Below the pieces are notes generated by a model that saw nothing but the letters and a program-made list of their open reading frames with translations, made no database searches and had not been told where the DNA came from. The position numbers were made by a program, and so were the translations under genes. This document shows positions 15,384 through 23,083 of a stretch of 64,000 nucleotides of DNA, piece after piece. The stretch comes from Microbacterium sp. HD4P20 (GTDB lineage: Bacteria; Actinomycetota; Actinomycetes; Actinomycetales; Microbacteriaceae). The DNA lies in contig NZ_JAHZQZ020000012.1 of assembly GCF_019449275.2 (NCBI RefSeq), positions 62,001-126,000 on the forward strand, in the 5' to 3' direction. Each line of letters starts with the position of its first letter. The stretch's first letter is position 1.

Positions 15384-17126
15384 TTACTCGAGCTGCGAAG
15401 CCGCGCGCAGCAGCTCGCGGGAGTATTCGGCCTGGGGGCCGGCGAAGAACGCGATCGTGGGCGCATCCTCCACAATCCGACCCTCTTTCATCACCGCGAC
15501 CCGGTCGCAGATGTCGGAGACCACGCCGAGGTTGTGGGTGACCAGGATGACCGCCAGATCCCCCTCGTCCCGCAGTTCTCGGATGAGGTCGAGCACGCCG
15601 GCCTGCACAGTGACATCGAGCGCCGTCGTCGGTTCGTCGGCGATGATCAGTTCGGGATCACCGGCGACGGCTCCCGCGATCAGCACCCGCTGAGCCATCC
15701 CGCCGGAGATCTCATGAGGGTACTTGCGCATGACCTCTTCCGCATCGGCGATGCCCACGCGGCGCAGGAGCTCGGTGATCCGCTGGTCGGCGGCGGATCG
15801 TGAGGTCTTCTTGATAGACCGCAGCCAATGACGCATCTGGGTGCCGATCGTCATGGTGGGGTCGAGATTGGTCATGGGCTCCTGTGGGATGTATGCGATC
15901 TTGGTGCCGCGCACCGCGCGAAGCGCTGAGTTGCGCTGCAGTATCTCGGTGCCGTCGAAGGTCACGGATCCACCGAGGATGAGTGCGTTCTTCGGCAGCA
16001 CACCGAGCACACTGAACGCGGTCTGCGATTTGCCCGAACCGGATTCACCGACCAGACCGACGATCTCGCCGCGCCGGACCTCCAGGTCGACCCCTCGCAC
16101 CACCTCATGGTGATCGTCACGGCTGACCGGGTACGCGACGCGAAGACCGCGGATGCTGAGGACGGTGCCCGCCGTCGGCTCGACCGGCGCGGCCTGTGCG
16201 TCGGCGGCGCCGCGAGCGGCGATCGCGCGGCGCGGGTCGAGGACCAGCAGCTTCGACGACGGGTCGAGCGCGTCGCGGAGGGCGTTGCCGAGCAGGACGA
16301 ACGCGAGGACGGTGACCGTGACGGCGATCGAAGGCCAGAGCACGCCCATCGGAGCCACGTAGATGTTGCGGAACGCGAAATCGAGCATGCCACCCCAGGA
16401 CGGCTCGCTCGGGCTGCCGAGACCCAGGAATTCCAGGGCTGCCTGGATGCCGACCGCGGCGCCCAGGATGAAGGAGCTCTGGATGATGATCGGCGACCGC
16501 ACGGCCCGCAGGACGTGGCGGAAGAGGATGCGGCTGTCGGTGAGACCTGACACTTTCGCAGCGTCGATGTACAGCTCGTTCCGCACGGCCGATACCACGG
16601 CGCGCGTCAGACGATAGAAGATCGGAGCGACCATGAAGCCGTAGATCGCCATGGCGAGGAGGATGTTCGGGCCGATCACCGTGTACAGGGCGATCAGCAG
16701 TACGACTCCCGGGAGGGCGAGCAGGACGTCGAAGATCCAGTTGGTCGCCGACTGCAGAGGCCCCGCGTAGTAGCCGGCCAGAAGCCCGGCGGTCGCGCCG
16801 ACGGTCACGGAGACCACGAGTACCGTGGCGCTGGCGGCGAGGGTTCCTCGTGCCGCCCAGATGAGTCGGGAGAGGACGTCGCGCCCAGCAGAGTCGCCGC
16901 CCAGGAGATATTCGGTCGTGAACGGTGGCGCGTTGGTGTACTCGACGCGGGTGGCGTTTGGGTCGAACGGGGCGATCCATGGGGCGAGGATCGCCACCAT
17001 GAGGATCGCCGCGAGCATGATCAGCGACGCGACTCCGAGGGGATTGCGCAGGAGCCGACGGAAGGGGTGCTGCACCACGGTGCGGGCGGGGGCGACCGGT
17101 ACGGGAACGACGGCGGCTTCACTCAT
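15384..17126 (-). CDS. Fused ABC permease (DppC-like) and ATPase (DppD-like)
   Basis: Protein of 580 residues. Residues 1-290 form a DppC-type permease: a first membrane segment LGVASLIMLAAILMVAILAP, the extracytoplasmic GGDSAGRDVLSRLIW motif, and an EAA-type loop near AAKVSGLTDSRILFRHVL. After a linker rich in Ala (about 290-305) comes a complete ATPase with Walker A GESGSGKSQ, YIPQEPMTNLDP, signature EISGGMAQR, Walker B LIIADEPTTALD and VTHNLG. DppC and DppD are separate in most bacteria; the fusion is open with no stop. The start at 17126 overlaps the next permease gene by 4 bp; a 30-codon upstream extension is basic shadow sequence and was dropped. Confidence 0.92.
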   Translation of the reverse strand: MSEAAVVPVPVAPARTVVQHPFRRLLRNPLGVASLIMLAAILMVAILAPWIAPFDPNATRVEYTNAPPFTTEYLLGGDSAGRDVLSRLIWAARGTLAASATVLVVSVTVGATAGLLAGYYAGPLQSATNWIFDVLLALPGVVLLIALYTVIGPNILLAMAIYGFMVAPIFYRLTRAVVSAVRNELYIDAAKVSGLTDSRILFRHVLRAVRSPIIIQSSFILGAAVGIQAALEFLGLGSPSEPSWGGMLDFAFRNIYVAPMGVLWPSIAVTVTVLAFVLLGNALRDALDPSSKLLVLDPRRAIAARGAADAQAAPVEPTAGTVLSIRGLRVAYPVSRDDHHEVVRGVDLEVRRGEIVGLVGESGSGKSQTAFSVLGVLPKNALILGGSVTFDGTEILQRNSALRAVRGTKIAYIPQEPMTNLDPTMTIGTQMRHWLRSIKKTSRSAADQRITELLRRVGIADAEEVMRKYPHEISGGMAQRVLIAGAVAGDPELIIADEPTTALDVTVQAGVLDLIRELRDEGDLAVILVTHNLGVVSDICDRVAVMKEGRIVEDAPTIAFFAGPQAEYSRELLRAASQLE

Positions 17127-18064
17127 CGCTGTCTCACCTTCGGGTTGAGGGCGGCGTTGATCACGTCGGTGGCGAGATTCACCACGATGACGACGGCGAT
17201 GATGAACACGACGCATCCCATGACGACCGGGATGTCGCCGAGGAGCGAGTTGGTGACGGTGAGCTCACCGACACCGGGGAGGGAGAATACCCGCTCGATG
17301 ACGACGACGCCGCCCATCAGCACGATGACCTGCAGGCCGAGAATGATGATGCCGGGCCCGGCGGCGTTGCGGAACACGTGGCGCAGGACGACAGCCGTCG
17401 GTCGCATCCCTCTGGCTCGCAGAGTTCGGACGAAGTCCTTCTCCAGGACGTCCTTCACTGCGCCGCGGAACTGCTGTGACGCCGGCCCGACGGAGGCGAT
17501 GACGACTGCCGTCACCGGGAGGAAGAGGCTCAGAGCCCAGGCTGCGGGATCTTGATCGAAGGGGACATATCCGGTGGCGGGGAAGAGGCGAGCGCCGACA
17601 GCGAGTGTCATCACCAGGACGATGGCGATGATGAAGTTGGGCACCGCCGTTCCGATGAGTGCCACGAACTGCAGAACTCGATCAATCCAGCCGCCGGCCA
17701 CGGCGCTTGCTATGCCAAGCGCTGCGCTCAGGATGGCGGTAAGAAGCATGGCGACTCCGACCAGGGCGAGGGTCACGGGGATGCGGCTTGCCATGATCGA
17801 TGTGACCGGTTCGCCCGTGAAGTAGCTCGTCCCGAGGTTGCCGCCCAGTGCTGCCACCAACCACTGGACGTACTGAACGACGAGCGGTTGATCAAGGCCA
17901 AGTTCTGCGGTCTTGGCCACGACCTGAGCTTCGGTGGCGTCGACGCCGAGGATTGCGCGCGCGATGGCGGCGCCGTTGCCGAAGACGAGCGCATAGGTCA
18001 CGAATGTGACACCCAGCGCGAGCAGTGCAGTGAAGCCTGCGCGTCTTGCTACGAAACCGATCAT
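17123..18064 (-). CDS. ABC transporter permease (DppB/OppB-like)
   Basis: Protein of 313 residues with about six membrane segments. It begins MIGFVARRAGFTALLALGVTF, the usual DppB entry helix, followed by LGLDQPLVVQYVQWL and the LGTSYFTGEPV motif of the family. The EAA loop is near FVRTLRARGMRPTAVVLRHV, and VIERVFSLPGVGELTVTNSL is the canonical C-terminal motif. It forms the membrane channel with the permease half of the fused neighbour. The ATG at 18064 has GGAGAG upstream and replaces a longer frame that runs into the binding-protein gene. Confidence 0.93.
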   Translation of the reverse strand: MIGFVARRAGFTALLALGVTFVTYALVFGNGAAIARAILGVDATEAQVVAKTAELGLDQPLVVQYVQWLVAALGGNLGTSYFTGEPVTSIMASRIPVTLALVGVAMLLTAILSAALGIASAVAGGWIDRVLQFVALIGTAVPNFIIAIVLVMTLAVGARLFPATGYVPFDQDPAAWALSLFLPVTAVVIASVGPASQQFRGAVKDVLEKDFVRTLRARGMRPTAVVLRHVFRNAAGPGIIILGLQVIVLMGGVVVIERVFSLPGVGELTVTNSLLGDIPVVMGCVVFIIAVVIVVNLATDVINAALNPKVRQR

Positions 18065-18099
18065 CGGCGGCACTCTCCTCGGCGCGACGTCACAGCGGG

Positions 18100-19653
18100 C
18101 TACTTGAAGGACTTCAGCTGCGGAGTCTGGAAGTAGGGGTCGGGCGTGCCGTCGATGGACACATCCTCGGCCGTTCCGAAGTATGCGACGCGGTTGTTCC
18201 AGGGGATGAACCATGCGTTGTCCACCACGTAGCGGTTGATCTCCTGCAGCGTCTCGGTGAGTTCTTCACCGGTGGCTCGTTGTGCCGCATCCGTGAGCGC
18301 CGTGAGTTCGGGGGTAGCGTTCTTCTTCACGTTCCAGGTGGCGTCCGGAGCGATCTCCTGCCCAACTGCCCACAGGCCCGACGAAAGGGGCATGCTGATG
18401 TACGTCATCGGGAAACGGCCGCTCAGCAGTTCGGGGACCGCAGTGGCTCCCGCGAGGGGAGTCTCAGTTACCGTGATGCCGAGTTCGGCGAACTGCTGGA
18501 CGATCAGCGGGTTCGCCTGATCCGTCTGCGGCGTGCGCGACGGAATCTCGATCGTGAATCCGTCCGCGTAGCCGGCCTCCGCCATGAGATCCTTGGCAGC
18601 TTCCACATCGAACTCATACTCATCGTCCAGTTCCGCGATGAATCCCTCCGTTTCGGGTCCAAACATCTGCGTCGTCGGGTCCACGAGACCCTGGAACAAG
18701 CCCTGCGCGATGCCCGCGCGGTCGAAAACCATGTTCATCGCCTGTCGAACCTTCGGTTCGGCGAGCGCCGGCACCATCGTGCCGTCCCGGTCGAAGATGA
18801 CGATGCCGTTCGTCGCATCGACCCACTCCGTGATCGCCAGCTGCGACGCTTCGGCCTCGGCGAACGTCTGCGCCGACAGCGTCGCGCCGTCGACCTGACC
18901 GGTCTTCAACGCATTTAGCCGGGCGGTGACATCGGTCATCACCGTCACGACGATCTCCTCGTAGGGGTACGCGTCTGCGTTCCAGTAGTCGTCGCGTTTG
19001 ACGAATGTCATCACGGAGCCGCTGGTTGAGTTCGCTGCGTCGAAGGTGTAGGGCCCTGAGCTGACGGGCACCGAGTCCACGTCCGGGGAGCTGATGGCGG
19101 CGGGGGAGGCGATGATGCCCGGGCTGAGGCACATGTATGTCGCTAGGAGGCCCCGTGGGGCGGGTGCCGTGACGACGACCGTGCGATCATCGGGTGCCTC
19201 GATCGCGAGACCTGCCACGCGTACCGCGCCCGATCCCCCACCGCTCTGCATGTGCTCGATCGACGCCTTGACGGCCGCGGAGTCGACGGGGGAGCCATCC
19301 TCGAATGTCATCCCTTCGCGCAACGTCATGGTGAGCGTCGTGTTGTCGTCGGTGAAGTCAAACTCCTCTGCCGCACCAGGGCCGACTGTGCCGTCCTGGT
19401 TGCAGGTCAGCAGCGTGTCGTACACCGCGGTCCACTGCCAAATGCCATCGAACGCGCTCGTCTGCAGAGCGGGATCCCACGATGCAGGAGCCGTCGAACT
19501 GGCCAAGCGCAGTTGCGCATAGTCCTTATCTGAGGTCGCCGTGCCACTCGGGTTCCCCCCGCCACCCGTACATGCGGTCAAAGCCACGGCGACCGAAGCC
19601 GCTGCCACTGCGAGGGCCATACCACGCCCACGGCGCGAGGTGAAGATTCTCAT
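18100..19653 (-). CDS. Extracellular solute-binding lipoprotein, family 5 (OppA-like)
   Basis: Protein of 517 residues, first gene of the importer operon. It has a twin-Arg-rich N-terminus, a hydrophobic core and the lipobox LTAC (Cys28), so it should be a membrane-anchored lipoprotein. Family 5 features include SWDPALQTSAFDGIWQWTAVYDTL, LTMTLREGMTFEDGSPVDSAAVKASI, and SSGPYTFDAANS in the middle. Family 5 proteins bind oligopeptides, but several relatives bind oligosaccharides, which fits the rhamnosidase and sulfatase in the same operon. The gene is divergent from a LacI-type regulator. Confidence 0.93.
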   Translation of the reverse strand: MRIFTSRRGRGMALAVAAASVAVALTACTGGGGNPSGTATSDKDYAQLRLASSTAPASWDPALQTSAFDGIWQWTAVYDTLLTCNQDGTVGPGAAEEFDFTDDNTTLTMTLREGMTFEDGSPVDSAAVKASIEHMQSGGGSGAVRVAGLAIEAPDDRTVVVTAPAPRGLLATYMCLSPGIIASPAAISSPDVDSVPVSSGPYTFDAANSTSGSVMTFVKRDDYWNADAYPYEEIVVTVMTDVTARLNALKTGQVDGATLSAQTFAEAEASQLAITEWVDATNGIVIFDRDGTMVPALAEPKVRQAMNMVFDRAGIAQGLFQGLVDPTTQMFGPETEGFIAELDDEYEFDVEAAKDLMAEAGYADGFTIEIPSRTPQTDQANPLIVQQFAELGITVTETPLAGATAVPELLSGRFPMTYISMPLSSGLWAVGQEIAPDATWNVKKNATPELTALTDAAQRATGEELTETLQEINRYVVDNAWFIPWNNRVAYFGTAEDVSIDGTPDPYFQTPQLKSFK

Positions 19654-19730
19654 CGATACTCCCTTGTAGTCGAGTCAGCGCGACTCAGATCGCATGGCGC
19701 GAGCTGTCGCAGTTGCAGGCTACCCGACCT

Positions 19731-19748
19731 CACTTAAACGTACAAGTG
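19731..19748. promoter_or_regulatory. Candidate operator palindrome, rhamnoside operon
   Basis: CACTTAAACGTACAAGTG has perfect 5-bp arms around a CG-containing centre. It lies in the intergenic region between the binding-protein gene (minus) and the LacI-type gene (plus), where a LacI-family protein would control both. Confidence 0.5.
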
Positions 19749-19751
19749 CCA

Positions 19752-19779
19752 GCGAGCAAAGGGTTTGGTGTTTGTTCGC
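19752..19779. promoter_or_regulatory. Second inverted repeat in the same divergent promoter
   Basis: GCGAGCAAA at 19752-19760 is mirrored by TTTGTTCGC at 19771-19779 (8 of 9 bases pair) across a 10-bp spacer. It sits 4 bp from the first palindrome and about 50 bp before the regulator start. Confidence 0.4.
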
Positions 19780-19831
19780 TTAAAGGTCAAAGTTACTGGC
19801 GTAACCCTTGATGCTGAGCGAGAATGATGAG

Positions 19832-20842
19832 ATGGCGACGAATAAGCCCGCGGCAACTCCCACTAAGCGTCGCGTCACAGCCGCGGACGTTGGTCGCTTG
19901 AGCGGTGTCTCCGGCGCGACTGTCAGCTACGTGTTGAACGATGTGGCCGGCCAGACCATCCCCGATTCGACGCGCGAGCGGGTACGGGCGGCTGCTGCGC
20001 AGCTTGGGTACGTGCCCAGCGCCGCAGCTGCGTCCCTCCGTCGCGGCCATTCCCGTATTGTCCTGGTGGTGACAGAGCCGGCGCTGCATGGCTTCGTGAC
20101 GGAACCATTTCTCACCGCAATCGGCGCGCGGCTCACCGAGGGGGAGTTCGTACCCATCACCCACCAGTTCACGACTGAAAGAGCGCTCCGCGCGCTAGTC
20201 GAGGAAATTCGTCCGTATGGCGTGCTAGCTCTCGCCGCGCTGAGTCCCGAACTCAAGGCGGACATCGCCGCGGCGGGCGTTCCACGCGTCTATTCCTCCG
20301 GCCAAGGCGACCCCACGTTCCGACGGCCGTGGGAGGAAGAAATCGGCGCGCTCCAGGCGAACTATCTCCTCGACGGAGGAGCGGATGCACTGCTGTACGC
20401 GTCGCCGACCCAGGAAAATCTTCGAACGGTCATGGCGAGATCCCGCGAGCTTGGAGTCATCGCCGTCTGCGCTTCCCGCGGCTTGCCGCCGCCCCGCCAC
20501 ATCGACGTCAGCATGGACCTGGACCGGTCCCTGACTGCGGTTGCTTCCGTCATTCCCCGCGAGGGCAAGGTCGGAATATGCGCATTCGACGATGAAATTG
20601 CCAGCGTGGTCTTGTCAGCAGTACAGCGACTGGCGATGCGCGTGCCTGACGACGTTCGCGTAATTGGCGTCGACGACACCCCATTCGCACCGTTCCTATC
20701 GCCGCCTCTGACGACGATTGAAGTCGACGGGAGGAAGACGGGGAGGGCGCTCGCCGAACGGTTCCTGAGCATCGAGGGAAGCGAACCAGCCGACGCGATC
20801 TCCCATGCTGTTGCGAAAGTCATTCCACGCGGAAGCGGCTGA
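19832..20842 (+). CDS. LacI-family transcriptional regulator of the rhamnoside operon
   Basis: Protein of 336 residues. The N-terminal helix-turn-helix is RVTAADVGRLSGVSGATVSYVLND (about 13-36), with hinge-helix region AAAQLGYVPSAAAASLRR, followed by a periplasmic-binding-protein-like effector domain that ends with the usual RVIGVDDTPFAPFLSPPLTTIEVD. Other in-frame starts exist (TTG 19808, ATG 19811); ATG 19832 is chosen because it places the helix-turn-helix at the normal distance, although no start has a strong ribosome site. Divergent from the importer operon, it is the likely repressor using the palindromes between the genes. The effector is unknown; a rhamnose derivative would fit. Confidence 0.9.
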   Translation: MATNKPAATPTKRRVTAADVGRLSGVSGATVSYVLNDVAGQTIPDSTRERVRAAAAQLGYVPSAAAASLRRGHSRIVLVVTEPALHGFVTEPFLTAIGARLTEGEFVPITHQFTTERALRALVEEIRPYGVLALAALSPELKADIAAAGVPRVYSSGQGDPTFRRPWEEEIGALQANYLLDGGADALLYASPTQENLRTVMARSRELGVIAVCASRGLPPPRHIDVSMDLDRSLTAVASVIPREGKVGICAFDDEIASVVLSAVQRLAMRVPDDVRVIGVDDTPFAPFLSPPLTTIEVDGRKTGRALAERFLSIEGSEPADAISHAVAKVIPRGSG

Positions 20843-20917
20843 CGCACCCCATCGCGCGCTATCACTCACCGGTTCCCCGCGTAAGAATCGCGTAAACTTG
20901 AGCCCTCGCGAACACCT

Positions 20918-20934
20918 CTGAACGTCCATGAACC
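20918..20934 (-). repeat. Island-end inverted repeat, right copy
   Basis: Read on the minus strand this is GGTTCATGGACGTTCAG, matching the left copy at 16 of 17 positions. It lies 66 bp inside attR, between the LacI-type gene and the attachment site. Confidence 0.55.
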
Positions 20935-21000
20935 GGACCGCGAACCCCGTCGAATCAGCGCAACTCCGCCTGAACACCATGGAGCGCCATCCTGCAGGCG

Positions 21001-21024
21001 GGGTTCAAATCCCTCCGTCTCCGC
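21001..21024 (+). repeat. attR core repeat, orphan copy of tRNA-Ser 3' end
   Basis: This is an exact copy of 9772-9795. The sequence upstream (20940-21000) cannot fold into the rest of a tRNA, so it is not a second tRNA gene but the distal attachment-site scar of the island. Confidence 0.9.
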
Positions 21025-21194
21025 CAAGAATCCGCGGTCAAAGGGCATATTCGTGCGCTGCAGATCGCGGTACACAGGCCCCCGAATCGCATTCCTGAGA
21101 CGCCAAGTGTCCCCGAGCGTGAACGGAAGACCTCGTTCTCCTGCTCAGCGCGAAGGATCCGCGTCCCGGAGACCAAGATCGAGGAAGTTACGGC

Positions 21195-21272
21195 ATGAAT
21201 CGCCGAACGGGATCCACCGTCGTTGCAGCGTCGGCGGTCATCATCTCCCTCACCGCCTGCGCCGGCCCCTAG
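21195..21272 (+). pseudogene. Lipoprotein N-terminal stub (25 residues)
   Basis: ATG at 21195 is preceded by GAGGAAG and opens a frame with a basic start, a hydrophobic stretch VVAASAVIIS and a perfect lipobox LTAC, then stops two residues after AGP at 21270-21272. This is a complete lipoprotein export signal with no mature protein. The 3' end overlaps the stop of the opposing XRE gene by 4 bp, so the body of the gene was probably lost when the downstream module arrived. Confidence 0.5.
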
Positions 21273-22126
21273 TTCCGATCCTCCGAGCGATCCGCGAGAG
21301 GCGCTGCCGCGCTGTATGAGGTGAGAAGGTCGAACTTGTCTGCGCTGCCCGGTCCTGGTGTGGGGTGATAGATAGCGAGAACAAGCGAGTGGGCCGTGTC
21401 GCCGATGATGAGTTTCTCCCGGTTGAGCGTGATCTCGCCGACAAGGGGATGATCGATGGTGATGGGCCAGTTCTGCCGCGCCTGAACGTCCTGCTGCGCC
21501 CACAGCGTCCTGAAGCGCTCGCTAGCGAGCGAGAGTTCTCCGACGAGGTCGATGAAGCGTGCGTCGTTCGTGTCGGTTCCAACCGATCGCCGGAAGCCGG
21601 CGACGAGACGAGCGGTGGTGTCCTCCCAGTCGGGGTAGAGCGCCTGCTCGTCAGCATCGAGGAACACGTCGCGGAGCCGGTTCTGGCCGATTGCGAGCCT
21701 CGGTGAAATGACAGTCGCGAGTGGGTTCGCGGCGAGGACGTCGAGATAGCGGCCCTCGACGAAAGCGGGCAGGTTGATCGACGACAGAAGCAAGTTGATG
21801 CTGTCAGGAACGGCCTGACGCCGCGGCCGCTTGCGTGACCTGATCGCAGGCTGGTCGGTGAGGGATAGCAAGTACGCCGTTCCCGTGGGGTCCAGATCGA
21901 ACACCTGCGCGAGGGCTTCGAGGATCTGCTGTGAAGGACGGCGGTCCCGGCCTTGTTCCAGACGAAGGTAGTAGTCGGAGCTGATCCCCGCCAGGAGTGC
22001 CACCTCGGAGCGCCGGAGACCGGGTACGCGGCGGTTGCGTCCGGCAGGCAGACCGACGTGATCGGGACGCACGCGGTTGCGTTGAGCGCGCAGGTAGTCG
22101 CCGAGCATGTTCTCTTCGGGCGCCAT
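21269..22126 (-). CDS. XRE-family regulator with MmyB-like ligand-binding domain
   Basis: Protein of 285 residues. The N-terminal helix-turn-helix is in VPGLRRSEVALLAGISSDYYLRLEQGRD (about 34-61), and the C-terminal domain (about 110-270) is of the MmyB type, a PAS-like fold that binds fatty-acid-like ligands in a structurally known relative. The order DVLAANPLATVISP, RLVAGFRRSVG and HPTPGPGSADKFDLL is characteristic. It is divergent from the SDR gene with a 133-bp promoter region between, an arrangement very common for this family in Actinobacteria where the regulator represses the neighbouring oxidoreductase. Confidence 0.93.
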   Translation of the reverse strand: MAPEENMLGDYLRAQRNRVRPDHVGLPAGRNRRVPGLRRSEVALLAGISSDYYLRLEQGRDRRPSQQILEALAQVFDLDPTGTAYLLSLTDQPAIRSRKRPRRQAVPDSINLLLSSINLPAFVEGRYLDVLAANPLATVISPRLAIGQNRLRDVFLDADEQALYPDWEDTTARLVAGFRRSVGTDTNDARFIDLVGELSLASERFRTLWAQQDVQARQNWPITIDHPLVGEITLNREKLIIGDTAHSLVLAIYHPTPGPGSADKFDLLTSYSAAAPLADRSEDRN

Positions 22127-22160
22127 ACCCGAAGCCTAAACCGCGGGTACCGGCGTGATC

Positions 22161-22219
22161 GTGGTCCCCGTGGTCCCACTATCAGCGGGGTTTACCATCA
22201 CCGCTTCCGCGGGGACCAC
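22161..22219. promoter_or_regulatory. Spaced inverted repeat, likely XRE operator pair
   Basis: GTGGTCCCCG at 22161-22170 is mirrored perfectly by CGGGGACCAC at 22210-22219, 39 bp apart, in the XRE/SDR divergent promoter. TGATC steps flank both arms. The spacing would suit two regulator dimers or a small DNA loop. Confidence 0.5.
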
Positions 22220-22259
22220 CCTTGATCACAGCAAGCCCACCAGGAAGAAGGAGCCCACC

Positions 22260-23039
22260 ATGAGCGGATTGGCTGTTGTCACCGGAGCATCCTCCGGAAT
22301 CGGCCGGGAGTACGCCCGTCGCCTGGCATCCCAGGGCACGAACCTCATCGCGGTCGGCCGCCGCCAAGAGCGCCTGGACGAACTCGCCACCGAGTTCCCG
22401 CGCGTCCGCGTCCAGGCCATCGTCGCGGACCTCTCGACGCCGTCGGGCATTCGAGACGTGATCACCGCCGTCGGTGAGCAGCCCGTGACGCTGCTGGTCA
22501 ACAACGCGGGCGTTGCGCATTACAAGGCATTCATCGAACTGTCCCAAACCGAGGCAACGGAACTCGTCGGCGTGAAGGTGCTCGCTCCGACCCTGCTCAC
22601 CCGCGCAATCACTCCGGGCATGGTGGGCCGTGGGACCGGACAGATTGTCAACGTAGCCGGCATGATCGCGTTCAGCGGCCCCGCGACGCTCGATCAAGTC
22701 GGACTTCGACGCGCCGTCTACGCATCAACCCTCGCCTACACGCTCGCCTTCTCGCAGACCCTGAGCGCGGAACTCTCCCCGAACGGCATCGCGGTGCAGG
22801 CACTGCTGCCCGGCGTGGTGGCGACCGAATTCCACGAACGTCAGGGCATGGATCTCTCGGCCGTCCCCCGCATGAGCGCCGCAGACGTCGTCACAGCCAG
22901 CCTCCGCGGAATCGAGCTCGGTGAGACCGTCACCGCCCCTGGCGTCGAACAGGAGAAGATGCTCCAGAACGTGTTTGCCGCAGACCTCACCGCCTTCGGC
23001 GCCCAGTCGCCCGAACTTGCGACGCGCTACCGCTCCTGA
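22260..23039 (+). CDS. SDR-family protein with degenerate catalytic site
   Basis: Protein of 259 residues with a normal dinucleotide site, TGASSGIG (8-15), and LVNNAG (79-84), so it should bind NAD(P). The active site is unusual. Tyr154 is kept in VYASTLAY, but the YxxxK lysine is Leu158, the catalytic Ser after IVNVA is Gly134 (a Ser occurs five residues on), and the tetrad Asn is Lys106. A loop of about seven extra residues lies between the Ser and Tyr positions. It may be a non-catalytic binder or have altered chemistry. ATG 22260 has AAGGAG upstream; an upstream in-frame extension lies in the promoter. The gene is divergent from the XRE regulator, its probable controller. Confidence 0.88.
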   Translation: MSGLAVVTGASSGIGREYARRLASQGTNLIAVGRRQERLDELATEFPRVRVQAIVADLSTPSGIRDVITAVGEQPVTLLVNNAGVAHYKAFIELSQTEATELVGVKVLAPTLLTRAITPGMVGRGTGQIVNVAGMIAFSGPATLDQVGLRRAVYASTLAYTLAFSQTLSAELSPNGIAVQALLPGVVATEFHERQGMDLSAVPRMSAADVVTASLRGIELGETVTAPGVEQEKMLQNVFAADLTAFGAQSPELATRYRS

Positions 23040-23083
23040 TCACCTCCCCTCTGAGCTGAACGCTTGTGCGGTGGGACCCCGGG

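Larger units (their letters stand above)
9772..21024. mobile_element. tRNA-Ser-integrated genomic island (integrase lost)
   Basis: The 24 bp ending the tRNA-Ser gene (9772-9795) recur exactly at 21001-21024, the hallmark attL/attR pair of tyrosine-recombinase elements that insert in tRNA 3' ends. The 11.2 kb between them holds sulfatase, GH78 rhamnosidase, an Opp-type ABC importer and a LacI regulator: one coherent catabolic cargo. A 17-bp sequence recurs inverted near both ends (9807-9823 and 20918-20934, 16 of 17 matching), as expected for integrase arm sites. No intact integrase or excisionase is present, so the island is probably fixed or needs a recombinase in trans. Confidence 0.8.

Noticed and set aside
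20940..21026. Possible second tRNA-Ser
   Set aside because: Only the 3' T-arm and acceptor sequence is present; no anticodon stem or 5' acceptor strand can be formed. It is an attachment-site scar.
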